Assembly: GCA_016617855.1 (NCBI GenBank)
Contig: JAECUM010001899.1
Span: 62,001 to 126,000, forward strand
Direction of reading: 5' to 3'
DNA: 64,000 nt
From: Megalonaias nervosa
Lineage: Eukaryota > Mollusca > Bivalvia > Unionida > Unionidae
Shown: piece by piece, positions 27,201-39,200 of the stretch
How positions within the stretch are numbered: position 1 is the first letter of the stretch
Layout: each line of letters starts with the position of its first letter
Made by a program: the position numbers and the translations under genes
Notes under the pieces: model-generated
What the model was told of the DNA's origin: nothing
What the model saw: only the letters and a program-made list of their open reading frames with translations
The model's database searches: none

Positions 27201-30200
27201 ATGAAACTTGGTAAATACTTTATTCAACACCTAAAGATGTGTGTATTGACAAATAGCTTTCCACATACAGTGCAAGATCAAGGTAAATACTTTATTCAAC
27301 ACCTAAAGCTGTGTGTATTAGCTTTCCACATACAGTGCTAGATCAAGGTAAATACTTTATTCAACACCTAAAGCTGTGTGTATTGACAAATGGCTTTCCA
27401 CATACAGTGCAAGATCAAGGTAAATACTTTATTCAACACCTAAAGCTGTGTGTATTGACAAATGGCTTTCCACATACAGTGCTATATCAAGGTAAATACT
27501 TTATTCAACATCAAAAGCTGTGTGTATTGACAAATAGCTTTCCACATACACTGCAGGATCAAGGTAAATACTTTATTCAACACCTAAAGCTGTGTGTATT
27601 GACAAATAGCTTTCCACATACAGTGCAGGATCAAGGTAAATACTTTATTTAACACCTAAAGCTGTGTGTATTGACAAATAGCTTTCCACATACACTGTAA
27701 GATCAAGGTAAATACTTTATTCAACACCTAAAGCTGTGTGTATTGACAAATAGCTTTCCACATACAGTGCTAGATCAAGGTAAATACTTTATTCAACACC
27801 TAAAGCTGTGTGTATTGATAAATAGCTTTCCAGTGCTAGATCAAGGTTCAGTATTTTCCATCATTTTCCCTTCTGCATGACAACTTTAAAGTCATTTGAG
27901 ATTACAGGATAAAACACATACCACACTAGGGATGCTGTCTTCAGTGTCAAAGTCATCAATAATACAAGGTGTGTCAGGTACCACATTATCTTCAGTGTCA
28001 CAGTCCTAATCTCCAGAAGGTGTGCTATCTACAAGGCCAGTCACAGCTCAGTATTTTATGGTTCCATCACATGTTCCCTTTAGCACTGTAACTTTAAAGC
28101 ATTTGGATCTAAAGCATGAAACCAGGTAAGTGTATATATCATTAGCATCCATGTTTTGGGACCCCTGGTTGCCAAGAGGTCTAAGGTGCTCATCTTTACA
28201 GATCACTGACATCTCACCTCGATCTGTATGGGCTTGTGTCTCGGCTTGGCCAAACCTCTATCGGTATGGGCTTGTGTCTCAGTTTGGCCAAACATCTATC
28301 GGTATGGGCTTGTGTCTCGGCTTGGCCAAACCTCAATCGGTATGGGCTTGTGTCTCGGCTTGGCCAAACCTCTATCGGTATGGGCTTGTGTCTTGGCTTG
28401 GCCAAACCTCTATCGGTATGGGCTTGTGTCTCGGCTTGGCCAAACCTCTATCGGTATGGGCTTGTGTCTCGGCTTGGCCAAACCTCTATCGGTATGGGCT
28501 TGTGTCTTGGCTTGGCCAAACCTCTATCAGTATGGGCTTGTGTCTCGGCTTGGCCAAACCTCTATCAGTATGGGCTTGTGTCTCGCTTTGGCCAAACCTC
28601 TATCGGTATGCTCTTGTGTCTCGGCTTGGCCAAAGAGGCTTTTCGTTCACGAGTTTAAATCCCTTGAAGTTTGGGCTGCATCATTGAACTTGTTTGATGT
28701 CATTGGGAGATGTTATGAGAGCTGTGTTTTGGAAGCCACTTACTACATTCTCCTTCTACCTTTGAAAGGCATTTTGTTTGTAATTTTTTACAATTGGCTA
28801 AATTACCACACAAAAAGCTTCCCAAGCTTCTGCTAACTTGCAGTATACTGTAAGGGTGAGTGTATAATTTTTATACTAGTTTAATTTATGCCATGGTGGA
28901 AGGGGGAAATAATTATAATGATTTAATACTTACCCACCACTATTGAAATATTCCTTCCTTCCACCCCACTCTGATATCCCATAAGTCATCTGGGGGTCCA
29001 TGTTAAGAGGACAACTTCACATGGGGATTAGACTGGGTCTGTGTTCTTCAACTTTCCAGCTAATGGGAGGATGGAAATTTCAATTTTGAAAAAGGGTGAT
29101 TCTGTTCCAGAAAAGGTGAGCATAGCAATAATGACAGGTGAGTATTACATAATTAAAATTAACTTTGCTTCCCTTTCCACACCTGCATTTTTATTACTTA
29201 TATTGTCTATTTTACATTACAGAGATCTTGGTGCACACATTGATGGGTTTATTGCAGTAGCAGCACACACTTGGGTGGTGGGATCATCAATGGTAAGTTA
29301 ATGGCAGACAAGTGGATTAATGGTTTTGGGTTTTAATGAAGGTTTGAACACATTTTTGGCTATATCATGCCAGCGAGTAAGAATTAAGTGCCTTTGTCAA
29401 AGACACATTGAGGCAGCTCATCTAAGCAGGTATCAAACCTGTGACTCGTATATTACAAGTTGAATGTTGTACCAGGAGATATGCTGTAGCTCCAGGCGAG
29501 TGGATTAAAGGTTGACATGGGGTATATTTCCATTCAGTAGTAAATAGTAAATCAGAACCATTTAATTGCTGTAACTTTGGTATGACTCCAATGGGGTTCT
29601 AACCCACATCTGAGGCAGATGTTCTAACTACTTAGACCAGTGGAGTGGTCTTACTCTACGCTAAAATAATATAGGATCTTGTTCGATGCAGAGATTAAGC
29701 TACTTTGGGTTAGTTTCCCACTACAGGGGTGGAGCTACAAATTTGCATCTGGGGAAGAAGAGAAACAAATCTGATACAATGTCTAAAACTAATAATTATT
29801 TGTAAAGAAAGAGTACATCAGTACTAGTTCAAAATAACATTCAAAACAGATGAAGGCATTATTTCATCACAAAGGTTGATCTTTGTTTAGCAGAGACATA
29901 AGAGCATATTGTAAGAGTTGCCCTCAGAACCACCACATTCAGTTTGAAGCCTGTTTGATTAGTTGCATACGAAATAATTGTCCTGTTTTTCACAGTTTCT
30001 TGTATTGGTGCAGCAGAAAGATGCCTATTCTTCGAAGAAAAGTTCCTTTTACGGGGAATGAAATGAGTGGACTGCCAACAAAATGTATGCCAGTGTTCTG
30101 TAATCTCTGCTATGCACTTACTGGTGGCTCCATTGTTGTCTTTTTTCACTTGTTTTGCAGGGTAATAACGTGATCATTTGAATTTTGTTGTCTTGGCAGG

Positions 30201-33200
30201 GCAGACCATTGATAATGTCATTCGGTAGCTGATTTGGTTTATTTTTGTATCTGTGTCTGTCTTGTACACAAAACTGCATTTTTCATGGTTGACACATAAC
30301 CAATTGAGTTGCTTTAGCCATCTTTCCTGGAACATTTTTTGATATTGACGCTAAGGCTTTAGATGGACTATTTTCTCCGTTGACAAGCAAACACTGATTA
30401 TCAGATTAACTTTTAAAACTTAACTTGTGCAAGGTGTCCTGTGCCATTTGTATTCATGTACATTTTTTTTTTATGGTACAGTAGGTATTATTCTTGGTGA
30501 AGCAGGATTGGTGGAGACTGGTAAATTACCATAATGCAACTGGAAATTTCCAACAGTACATCACATTTACAAATTATCAGAATTAGGTATTATATTCATA
30601 AAATTAGCAATTAAATTCTGGTGTGAAATACCCAATTCTTATCCATGCAACATACATATTTGAAAAAATTACTTACGTGCAACTCTTTATTGATATGATT
30701 CACATCCAGATCTGTGTGAATCGGCACACTGTATGATCCCATTCTGAAACAAGACAAAGGTCCTGTTTTCTTATCAAGTTTAAATCAACGAACCCTTGTT
30801 CAGCCCCAATTTACCAGTTTCATGATTAAATAATTACAATTTTGTGGACAGTTTTGTTGTACATTAAATATCAGCTGCATGTTTATTACTTCATCTTGCT
30901 CACAATTTTAATTTTAATTCATGAATTGTTTAGATTTTGAATTTCAATTTATCAGCAGTCAATGTAAGCATGCGTGTTTGTGGGGAAAGAGAGACTGAAT
31001 GGGGAGGAATGATAAAAATATCTTGTCTTTTTTCAGGAGAAAAAGGTAACGGGTCGTAAAGCTGATGTGATAGTGGCTGCACACCAAGCTTCAGAATTGG
31101 CATTAAGACTAGTCCAGCCAGGAAAAGATGTAAGTATATTACCCAACATGCCATCCTAAAATGAAAAACAGATTTTTTTTCCAGATTTGGCCATGTACAT
31201 ATCAAAACTGTGTGCAAAAGGGACGAAACATTTCAAGTATAGTACCCAACATACCACACTAAAAAAACGAAATTTTGTGTAGATTTGGCTATGTACAAGT
31301 CAAAACTGTGTACAAATGAAACCCCACCCCACCCCACCCCAAAAAAAAAAAAAAACAGGCTCAGCTGTATACAAATCATTTATTGTGCAAAAGGGAAGAA
31401 ACAACCTAGAGACCATGTTTGCATTGAAAGGAAAAAAACGTAGCTGCTAACCCTCACGATTTTGGTGTGATTTTCGCGACTTTTTCAGCGATTCACGGAT
31501 TCACGCGGCATGCAAAATATCATGAATTCATCAATTCTCAATTATTTAAAATCTTTAGTTAAGTAACCGATTTCCCATTATGTGCTAGTCGTGATATCGG
31601 CAGTTGCCAAAATGGTTCGGGCATGGTGGCAGAGATGATGTGAGGAAGCACACTGGTAGCAAAAAGCACATAGAGGTTGGGAAAATTAAGAACTGCAGCA
31701 GATTATAGGTCTGGAAAATTTTAAGCCATTGACAGAAGACCTGCAAGCTACCAATGCTGAAACATTGTGAGTTTTCTTGTTGAACACAATCTACGTTTAT
31801 CAGCTAGATCCCATTCTAAACATTTGTTCCGACAAATATTCCTGGACTCGATCACTTCAGGAATTAATATCGAAATTCACAAATTTTTATCCCTATTTTC
31901 ACTAATTGGGAGCCTGGAGAGTTGGCAACTATGGAAAAATTTTGACCCAAGGGTACATAGTCCTTACAGGTGCTAGAAGGAAAAGGAATTTTTTTGCAAG
32001 AGGGATGAATTTTAACAATAGGGGCCAGAGCCATTATGGTGCAAGAGGGACGTGTCCAAATGTCACAAGTCTTTAATTGTGCAAGGTGGAAGAATTTGAA
32101 ACTCCAGAGACTTGTAGTGCAAAAGGGAAAGAATTTACACTGAAGGTTCCAGAGTTAAATGGCAAATCTCTAGTCACATCAGACCATTTCAGGGATAGAA
32201 ATATTTTGAAAATTGTTGGTTCTTCTGGGGCAACCAGTTGTTATAATTCAGTTGCCCATTATATTTTTCTGCTTGTGTAATAAATTGAGACAGCCCCTAA
32301 GATTGCTGTAATCAAAACTGTTCAAGAACTTGCACATGTATGTGTGTGTGTTTGTACACACACACACACACACACAATACACAAGGTCCTACCCACTTAG
32401 ATCAACATCACTTATTTTGACAAGCTGCCTATGTCGACGAAAATACTAAGTCGTGGTCCCATGGTTTATTGTTACTACTAAATTTGTCATGCTTGAGTTA
32501 AAATAACAACTGTACATGTCGACAGAAAGCATCAGTCCCAACTTTTACAAATTCTTTGTTTTATTGATTATGGCCAAGCTGCCACAATTATTTGATGTTG
32601 AAGCCAGTTAACAAATGGGCGTGTGTTTGGTAATCAGAATTTGGTTTTCATGGCAACTTCAATGGCATATGCACCCTTCATCATAACAAGCCAGCTACAA
32701 TCTTTTATAAAAACAATGCACCCTTCATCAAAAGGAGTTGGCACCAAACTTGTATAAAAGCAATGAAATCTGATCGATTGTTGCATTTTCCAAAGTCATA
32801 AGTGATTGGAACCAATTTATTTTGTCATGCAAGAAAAAGTTAACTATACTTAGAGTGGTTACCAATGGCAGCATAAAATGCAAATTGTTGTGCATAATGA
32901 TCTATTTTCTGTTCTTTTTCCAGGGTTATGCAGTGTCAGACGCTGTTCAAAAGGCAGCTGAGGCATACAAATGTAAACCTATTGAAGGCAAGTATAATTT
33001 CTAATTTGCAACTTGTATACAACTTGGAATGCGGGTTCCTTGAATTACTCATCAGTTTTGAACAAAGAGACATTACATTAATAAAATCTTCACAAGTAGC
33101 TGGTATGCAGCACTCCAGTAAAACATTGTAGCATCCACAATATGTTTATGATTTTTTTTTTTATTTTTTTTTTTTGTACATCTGCAAGGAGGAGGAGAAT

Positions 33201-36200
33201 ACTATGTTTCATTTCTGCACAATGATTTTGGATTTCTACCATCTACAGACTTTGTGGATGAGTTGCATTATGGGTAAAGGAAGTACCCTGTCAAAGTTGC
33301 CAGAATTTATCTACCATTTTGGGAAATATTTTCCATTGCTGGAAAGAAAGAAAAAAGATGTCATTTTTGGGAAAGGTGCCACGGAATACACACCTTTGTT
33401 GTCCATGGTCTGATGAGGTTTGAAACCTTGCTTAGAGTTGGTGTACTTGTAAAGGGAGGAGGAAAGTCATTTCTTTATCCTCATCTTCATGATCCCAGAT
33501 GTGTATGGGATCCTTCTATGAGTCATTTATTAGAGAAGAATACTCATATTTCCAGGAGAGTATGGGATCCTTCTGCAGGACTTGAAGTAAGTGACCTTGA
33601 TCCCAGGTGGGCATGGGCTCTTGTTTCTTATTAAAGAAGAATAAAAATGTCCAAGGATTCCTCATGATTGTACAGATGCAGTCACTGCCAAGTAGGTTTG
33701 ATAAGCGTTCCTCCAAAGGGGAGAAAATGTTGTGTTGCGAGCGAGTCACACCCAGGGTGGAGCAGCACACTCTCAAAACCCTTAGCCCAGTGAAGATGAG
33801 TAGATCATGCTGCCCTGGAAGGGGAGAACTGAGATCACAATCTGTAAGCTTTGAGGCGGGCTTTCCATCAGATCAGTTACTAGGCTGGTCTCTGGTCTTA
33901 AACCAGTCTTTGAGTACTAATTAGTGGAGTTTTCTTAATAGGCTTTTGTGTGAGAAGGAATTCATTAGCAACATTAGGGGTCATCAGTTGCCCCCTCTCC
34001 TCTTTGACTTCTGGTTTCAGCAAGCAGCTCCTGCTTGGCCTACACCTTCCAATTGATACTGTGATGTCACAAGTGGGGATTTCACTCTGGACCTGGAATT
34101 TCTGTCCATTGTGGACACTGGCGGTACTGGAACTTAAACCTTGTATGCTCAACACTACAGAATCCTTGTCTCCAGCCTCTTTGCTGCGGTTCTCAGGGCA
34201 TCAAGGCATGTGTTGTCAATGTCCATGGCACTGTTGGCTCCCCTTTCACATGAATGTTGCTCTGGACCATAGTAAGAACCTGCTTTGGAGGCAGCTACAC
34301 TCTTCAGAGCACTTGTTCCCTCTGTGGTGTCTTGGGACTTCAGGACAATACTAGTTCATTGCAACTTCTCCTGTGCTCATCCTGAATGCCCCTCAGTATC
34401 TTTCTCAAACTTCTTTAAGATTATACAGCCTCAATAGCCCTGGAAGCAACACCAATTCAAGTCTTGATCTCTCCTGCCTTTAGCTTTATGAGACAGCTAG
34501 AAGGGTTAAGGAAGGAAGTCTCCAGTCTTGTCCCCTCTCATGTTAGGTGGGGAGAGGGATTTGTGCCCTCTCCTGCTATTTATCTATCTTCCTGTGATGT
34601 TTGCTCATACATAACTTGTATTTTTTCCATTCTAAATTAACACTTAATCAGCTTCATTTCAAGGTTCATCCTCATCTTTCAAGGCCCCTCCCCCCTTATT
34701 TACCAGTTGACACTTGTTCATTTATGGCTAGAGGTGTGCAAAAAGGCAGAAAGCTTCAGTTTATCAGCTTCAGTTTATCATCGATCTTTCTGCCTTAAAC
34801 AAGTTTCTTTTCATGGGAAACCATTTAAGATTGAGACTGTCACCTCTGTCAGCAATTCCACAAGGCCTTGCAATTGACATTCCAATTCATGAGAAGTCTG
34901 AGCTAATGTTCTGAGTCATGAAAAGTTGGAGCTGACCCATTCTCAGGATTTCATTTATGGGGGAATGTGTTTCCTTATCAGTCTTGGGAGAATTTGTGTT
35001 CCACTGGACAGTATTTTTTTTTTTTTTAGGACAGTATAGAGAGACCTGCATATATGTATCCCATCAAGGGACCATGTTCCCCGAGGAAGACTTGACTCGC
35101 ACCCTCTCCAGTTCTCCTTCTGACAATTTGGCGGTTACAAATATCCCCCTACCGCTCCGGTGGCCTAGTGGTGAATGGGTGGACGTGATTCTACATATCT
35201 ACAGCATGATGCCCCAGTGCTAGACATCACTTTAAACTGCCACACCGCAGACATCGTAGTGATATGACCAAAAAATTTTTAAAGCTATGTTAAAAAATCT
35301 AAATCAAACACACACACGTATCACCCATCATCATGGATTTCTTTTCAGTCTTTTCATCAGCACCACATGACTTTGAGGACCAGTCGAGAATGGTTTCTGA
35401 CCTGAGACAAGTGCCCACCCAAAACCCCTCTTATCTGTACACTGATGCACATGATTTGTGTTGGGTACTCGCTTGGAGCCAGAAGGGATAGTTCTTCAGC
35501 ATCATGATATAAACTATATGGAACTGGAAGTGGTATTTTTATCCATACAGGGGTATCTCGACCAAATAAGGTGATGTTCTCCAGAAGCATGTCTGTAGTA
35601 ACATTGCACAGGCACACATGCTCCTCCTTTTTGCATAAAGGTTTGGAAATCTAAATATGTTTTTGACCTCTCTTTTTCCAGGAGTCAGATCTAATAAAGC
35701 GTTTTTTTTTTTTTTTTAAGTTCGTTGCCATTAGCTGGAGCATATTGTGGCATCATGGTATTTCAGCTTATATAAACTGGCTTACATGACAAACTTAAAA
35801 TGATTCGTCATAAGCTTCTTCTTGATAAGTTAGAAGAACAGATTTTGAATTTTAGTTTAACTTTAAATTGACTGATCAGATCTCTAGAATCTGGACTTAA
35901 CATTGGTGAAAATGGGACTAGATTTGTACTGTTCTATTTTGTATTATGGTGCCAATCTTGCTAATCAGTTAGGACCAGTGTTACTGGTTTACTTTGAAAC
36001 GGGGGGCCCCTAGTGGCCAAGTGGTCTAAAGCACTTGCTGTTACAAATCACTGCAATCTCGCATCTGTCTGCATGGGTTTGAGGATTGGGCTTGGCCAGT
36101 GTGGATATGTGAGAAAGCTTGCCTTTAGCTTCCCATGGGTCAGTGGTTCTTTCCAGGGCTTTACCAGGTTCTGCCTCCACCAGTTATATTGAGTGCTATG

Positions 36201-39200
36201 TATGGCCTATCTTGTGCTGAAAAAGGGCATTAAATCCAATGACAACAACTTTGAAAAGGTTTTACTAAAAGGTTTCTTTGGCGACAATGCGACTATAGGG
36301 GTTTTTTCAGGTTTTTATATTTTTTTTATTTTTATAGAAATTGTAAGATTTTAGGAACGCAGTGACATAAATCACAATGCTATTCACTTTGTGAGAAACA
36401 AGTGTTGGGCAGAATCCAATTTATCATTATTTCTTTACACACAGGTATGTTGTCCCATCAGTTGAAGAGACATGTTATTGATGGAGAGAAAGCTTTTATA
36501 CAGAATCCTACAGAAGAGCAAAAGTAAGGGTTGCCTATTGTTATGTCTGTAATGTTTTAGTGAATGTGAGAGATAGCTCAGTGTTAATACACTTGCTTTG
36601 CCTATGTGCAGTTCTGGGCTTCATTCTTGCTTTTGTCATTCAAGATTTCATGATTGTTTATACATGGTAGGTGGTTTTCCCTACGTCTGAGACCACATTA
36701 TGCCAGCATCATAGCTATCAAGAAAATAGAAGTTGTTGTACAACTGACACTAATTGAAATATTTTTGAATGTTTCAGAAATAAGTCACATTTTGGCATGC
36801 ACATGCACGCATAACCAGAGAAGCCAAATATTCAAAATTTTGCTGAAGGGTATGGAAGTTTTTTGAAAATTCAGAATTCTATATTGACGAACTTCAGAAA
36901 ATAAAGATTTTTGGGGATAAAATTTTAAACAGGAAATTTTCGTCTGGACACATAAAGGGAGAAAAGGACTTAAGCACCAGTATATTAGATTGGTAGATGG
37001 AAGATATTTAATCATTATAACAAGAGGTCAGTTGAATAGACTGGACATGGTTAAAAATGGTGGCAGGGATGATGAGAAGATTCTGGTTAATATTTTGATA
37101 AAATGTTTAAGTATGAATGTATTGATTGTCATTGGACTGTAATTGTTGCTGATGATGTACATGTATGTTTAAACTCATAATAAGATGCAGTATGCTTGAA
37201 TACAAGTTTGTTTCTTTAAAGAACATTATCCGTTTTAGATTGACTGCCTTGACTTTATATGGGCTGCTTTAATTTTAGACAGGCTGCCTTGATTTTAGTT
37301 AGACTGCCTTGATTTTACATGGACTACCAGATTTTAGATTTGACTACCTAGATTTTAGATACAACTACCTAGATTTTAAATAGACTGCCTCAATTACAAC
37401 AAATTGATGCTAGGATTCCTGAAAGAATTATTATGGTGTTTGAATTGCTGCATAGCATTTGCAGCATTATTTTACATGGATTACTTAGATTTTAGATATT
37501 TCACTGTCTTGATTTTAGATTTGACTGCCTTAATATTAAATAGACGCCTTGATTTTAGATTTGGCTGCCTTAATATTAGATATACTGCCTTGATTTTACA
37601 TGGACTACCTAGATTTTAGATTTGACTGCCTTGAATTTACGTGGACTACCTCATAGCTGCCAACTGTCCAGTTTTTTCTGTATTTTGGACCTGAATATGG
37701 GTGTACATTTTTTTTTCAAAAAATACATTTTTTTATTTTAAAAAAAAAACGGTAAAAAATTTCCTTGCAATTTTCAGTTTAGAACGGGCACCCGGTTCCA
37801 TTCTGATAGAAATGTATCGCATGTATATAGGAATACAGTTCTACAATATGATTGGTTCATTCGAAATCGAGGCTACCATGCCTGTCATTATCCACCATAT
37901 TGGATTTCGCTAACAGTTACCGCTACCACTGTGTCTCATCTTCGTAATATTCAACTTCTAATCATGTTGAATAGGAAAGCAGAATATTCAGAATTTTCAC
38001 CAGAAAAGACAAGAAAACAGAACTGAAAGGACAATTGTGCCGTTTTGTTTAGATTTGTGAAATCATCTAGTAAAGGAGAAGACTTTACGTTTTGGAAATT
38101 GTGTAATGGGATTTCGCTATTGGGCCAATGGAATGGAACAGGGTGCCTGTCCAGAAGGTGCAGGTGTGCAACACATGCATCTTTGACATTAAATAATTAT
38201 GTAAGGCACTGTCGTACTTACTGATGGTTGTATATGTTGTAAGTAGTTACATATGCATTAAAATTTTTAAAAATCAGTATTTGGTCCTGAAAATCAATAT
38301 TTTTGTCATAAGCAATCAGTATTTTTGTACTTGGGGGTTGGCAGCTATGCTACCTAGATTTTAGATTTGACTGCCTTGATTTTACATGGACTACCTAGAT
38401 TTTAGATTTGACTGCCTTGATTTTAGATAGACTACTTTGATTTTACATGGACTACCTAGATTTTAGATTTGACTACCTAGATTTTAGATAGACTGCTTTG
38501 ATTTTACATGGACTACCTAGATTTTAGATTTGACTACCTAGATTTTAGATAGACTGCCTTGATTTTACATGGACTACCTAGATTTTAGATTTGGCTGCCT
38601 TGATTTTACATGGACTACCTAGATTTTAGATTTGACTACCTAGATTTTAGATTTGACTGCCTTGATTTTACGAGAACTACATAGATTTTAGATTTGACTG
38701 CCTTGATTTTACATGGACTACCTAGATTTTAGATTTGACTACCTAGATTTTAGATAGACTGCCTTGATTTTACATGGACTACCTAGATTTTAGATTTGAC
38801 TGCCTTGATTTTAGATAGACTGCTTTGATTTTACATGGACTACCTAGATTTTAGATTTGACTACCTAGATTTTAGATTTGACTGCCTTGATTTTACATGG
38901 ACTATCTAGATTTTAGATTTGACTACCTAGATTTTAGATAGACTGCCTTGATTTTACGAGGACTACGTAGATTTTAAATAGAATTCATTTTAATATGAAG
39001 TCTTTGAAATCAAAGTACACTCGCATGTATTTTTTATAAAAAAATCTGCCTTCCCTGGGTACCATGTATTTTTAAATGGAACAGCCCTCACCTGGGTACC
39101 ATGTAGTTTTAAATGGAACAGCCCTCACCTGGGTACCATGTATTTTTAAATGGAACAGCCCTCACCTGGGTACCGTGTATTTTTAAATGGAACAGCCCTC

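Larger units (their letters stand above)
17652..29222 (+). other. PA2G4: PA2G4 intron 3 (11.6 kb)
   Basis: Holds pogo-like elements at 17723-19873 and 20946-22490, a hAT-like element at 24685-26291, and tandem repeats at 20471-20670, 27210-27847 and 28227-28638. The stretch 20180-20960 is a degenerate tandem repeat of ~100-120 bp units with ATGAAACTTG-like starts. A SINE tail with (CA)n lies at 22992-23040. 23100-24670, 26300-27200 and 28840-29220 show nothing recognisable. Confidence 0.8.
32988..36444 (+). other. PA2G4: PA2G4 intron 6 (3.5 kb), GC-AG type
   Basis: Begins GCAAGT and ends ACACAG. It contains T-rich runs near 33155, a probable DIRS-like remnant (about 34600-35030), a SINE family S copy (35151-35319) and a SINE family L copy (36001-36250). 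33400-34600 is less AT-rich than its surroundings and may be more of the retroelement. Confidence 0.8.

Noticed and set aside
27311..27652. 113-codon frame with 24-residue repeats
   Set aside because: The minisatellite period of 72 bp is a multiple of three, so the frame stays open by chance.
28130..28836. Three overlapping forward frames of 140-202 codons with a 38-residue repeat
   Set aside because: They arise because the 38-bp minisatellite unit has no stop in any forward frame; the array grows out of a SINE and there is no gene-like context.
33950..34354. 134-codon frame as a gene
   Set aside because: No recognisable domain; it lies in sequence that may be part of a decayed retroelement, and no splice or start context supports it.
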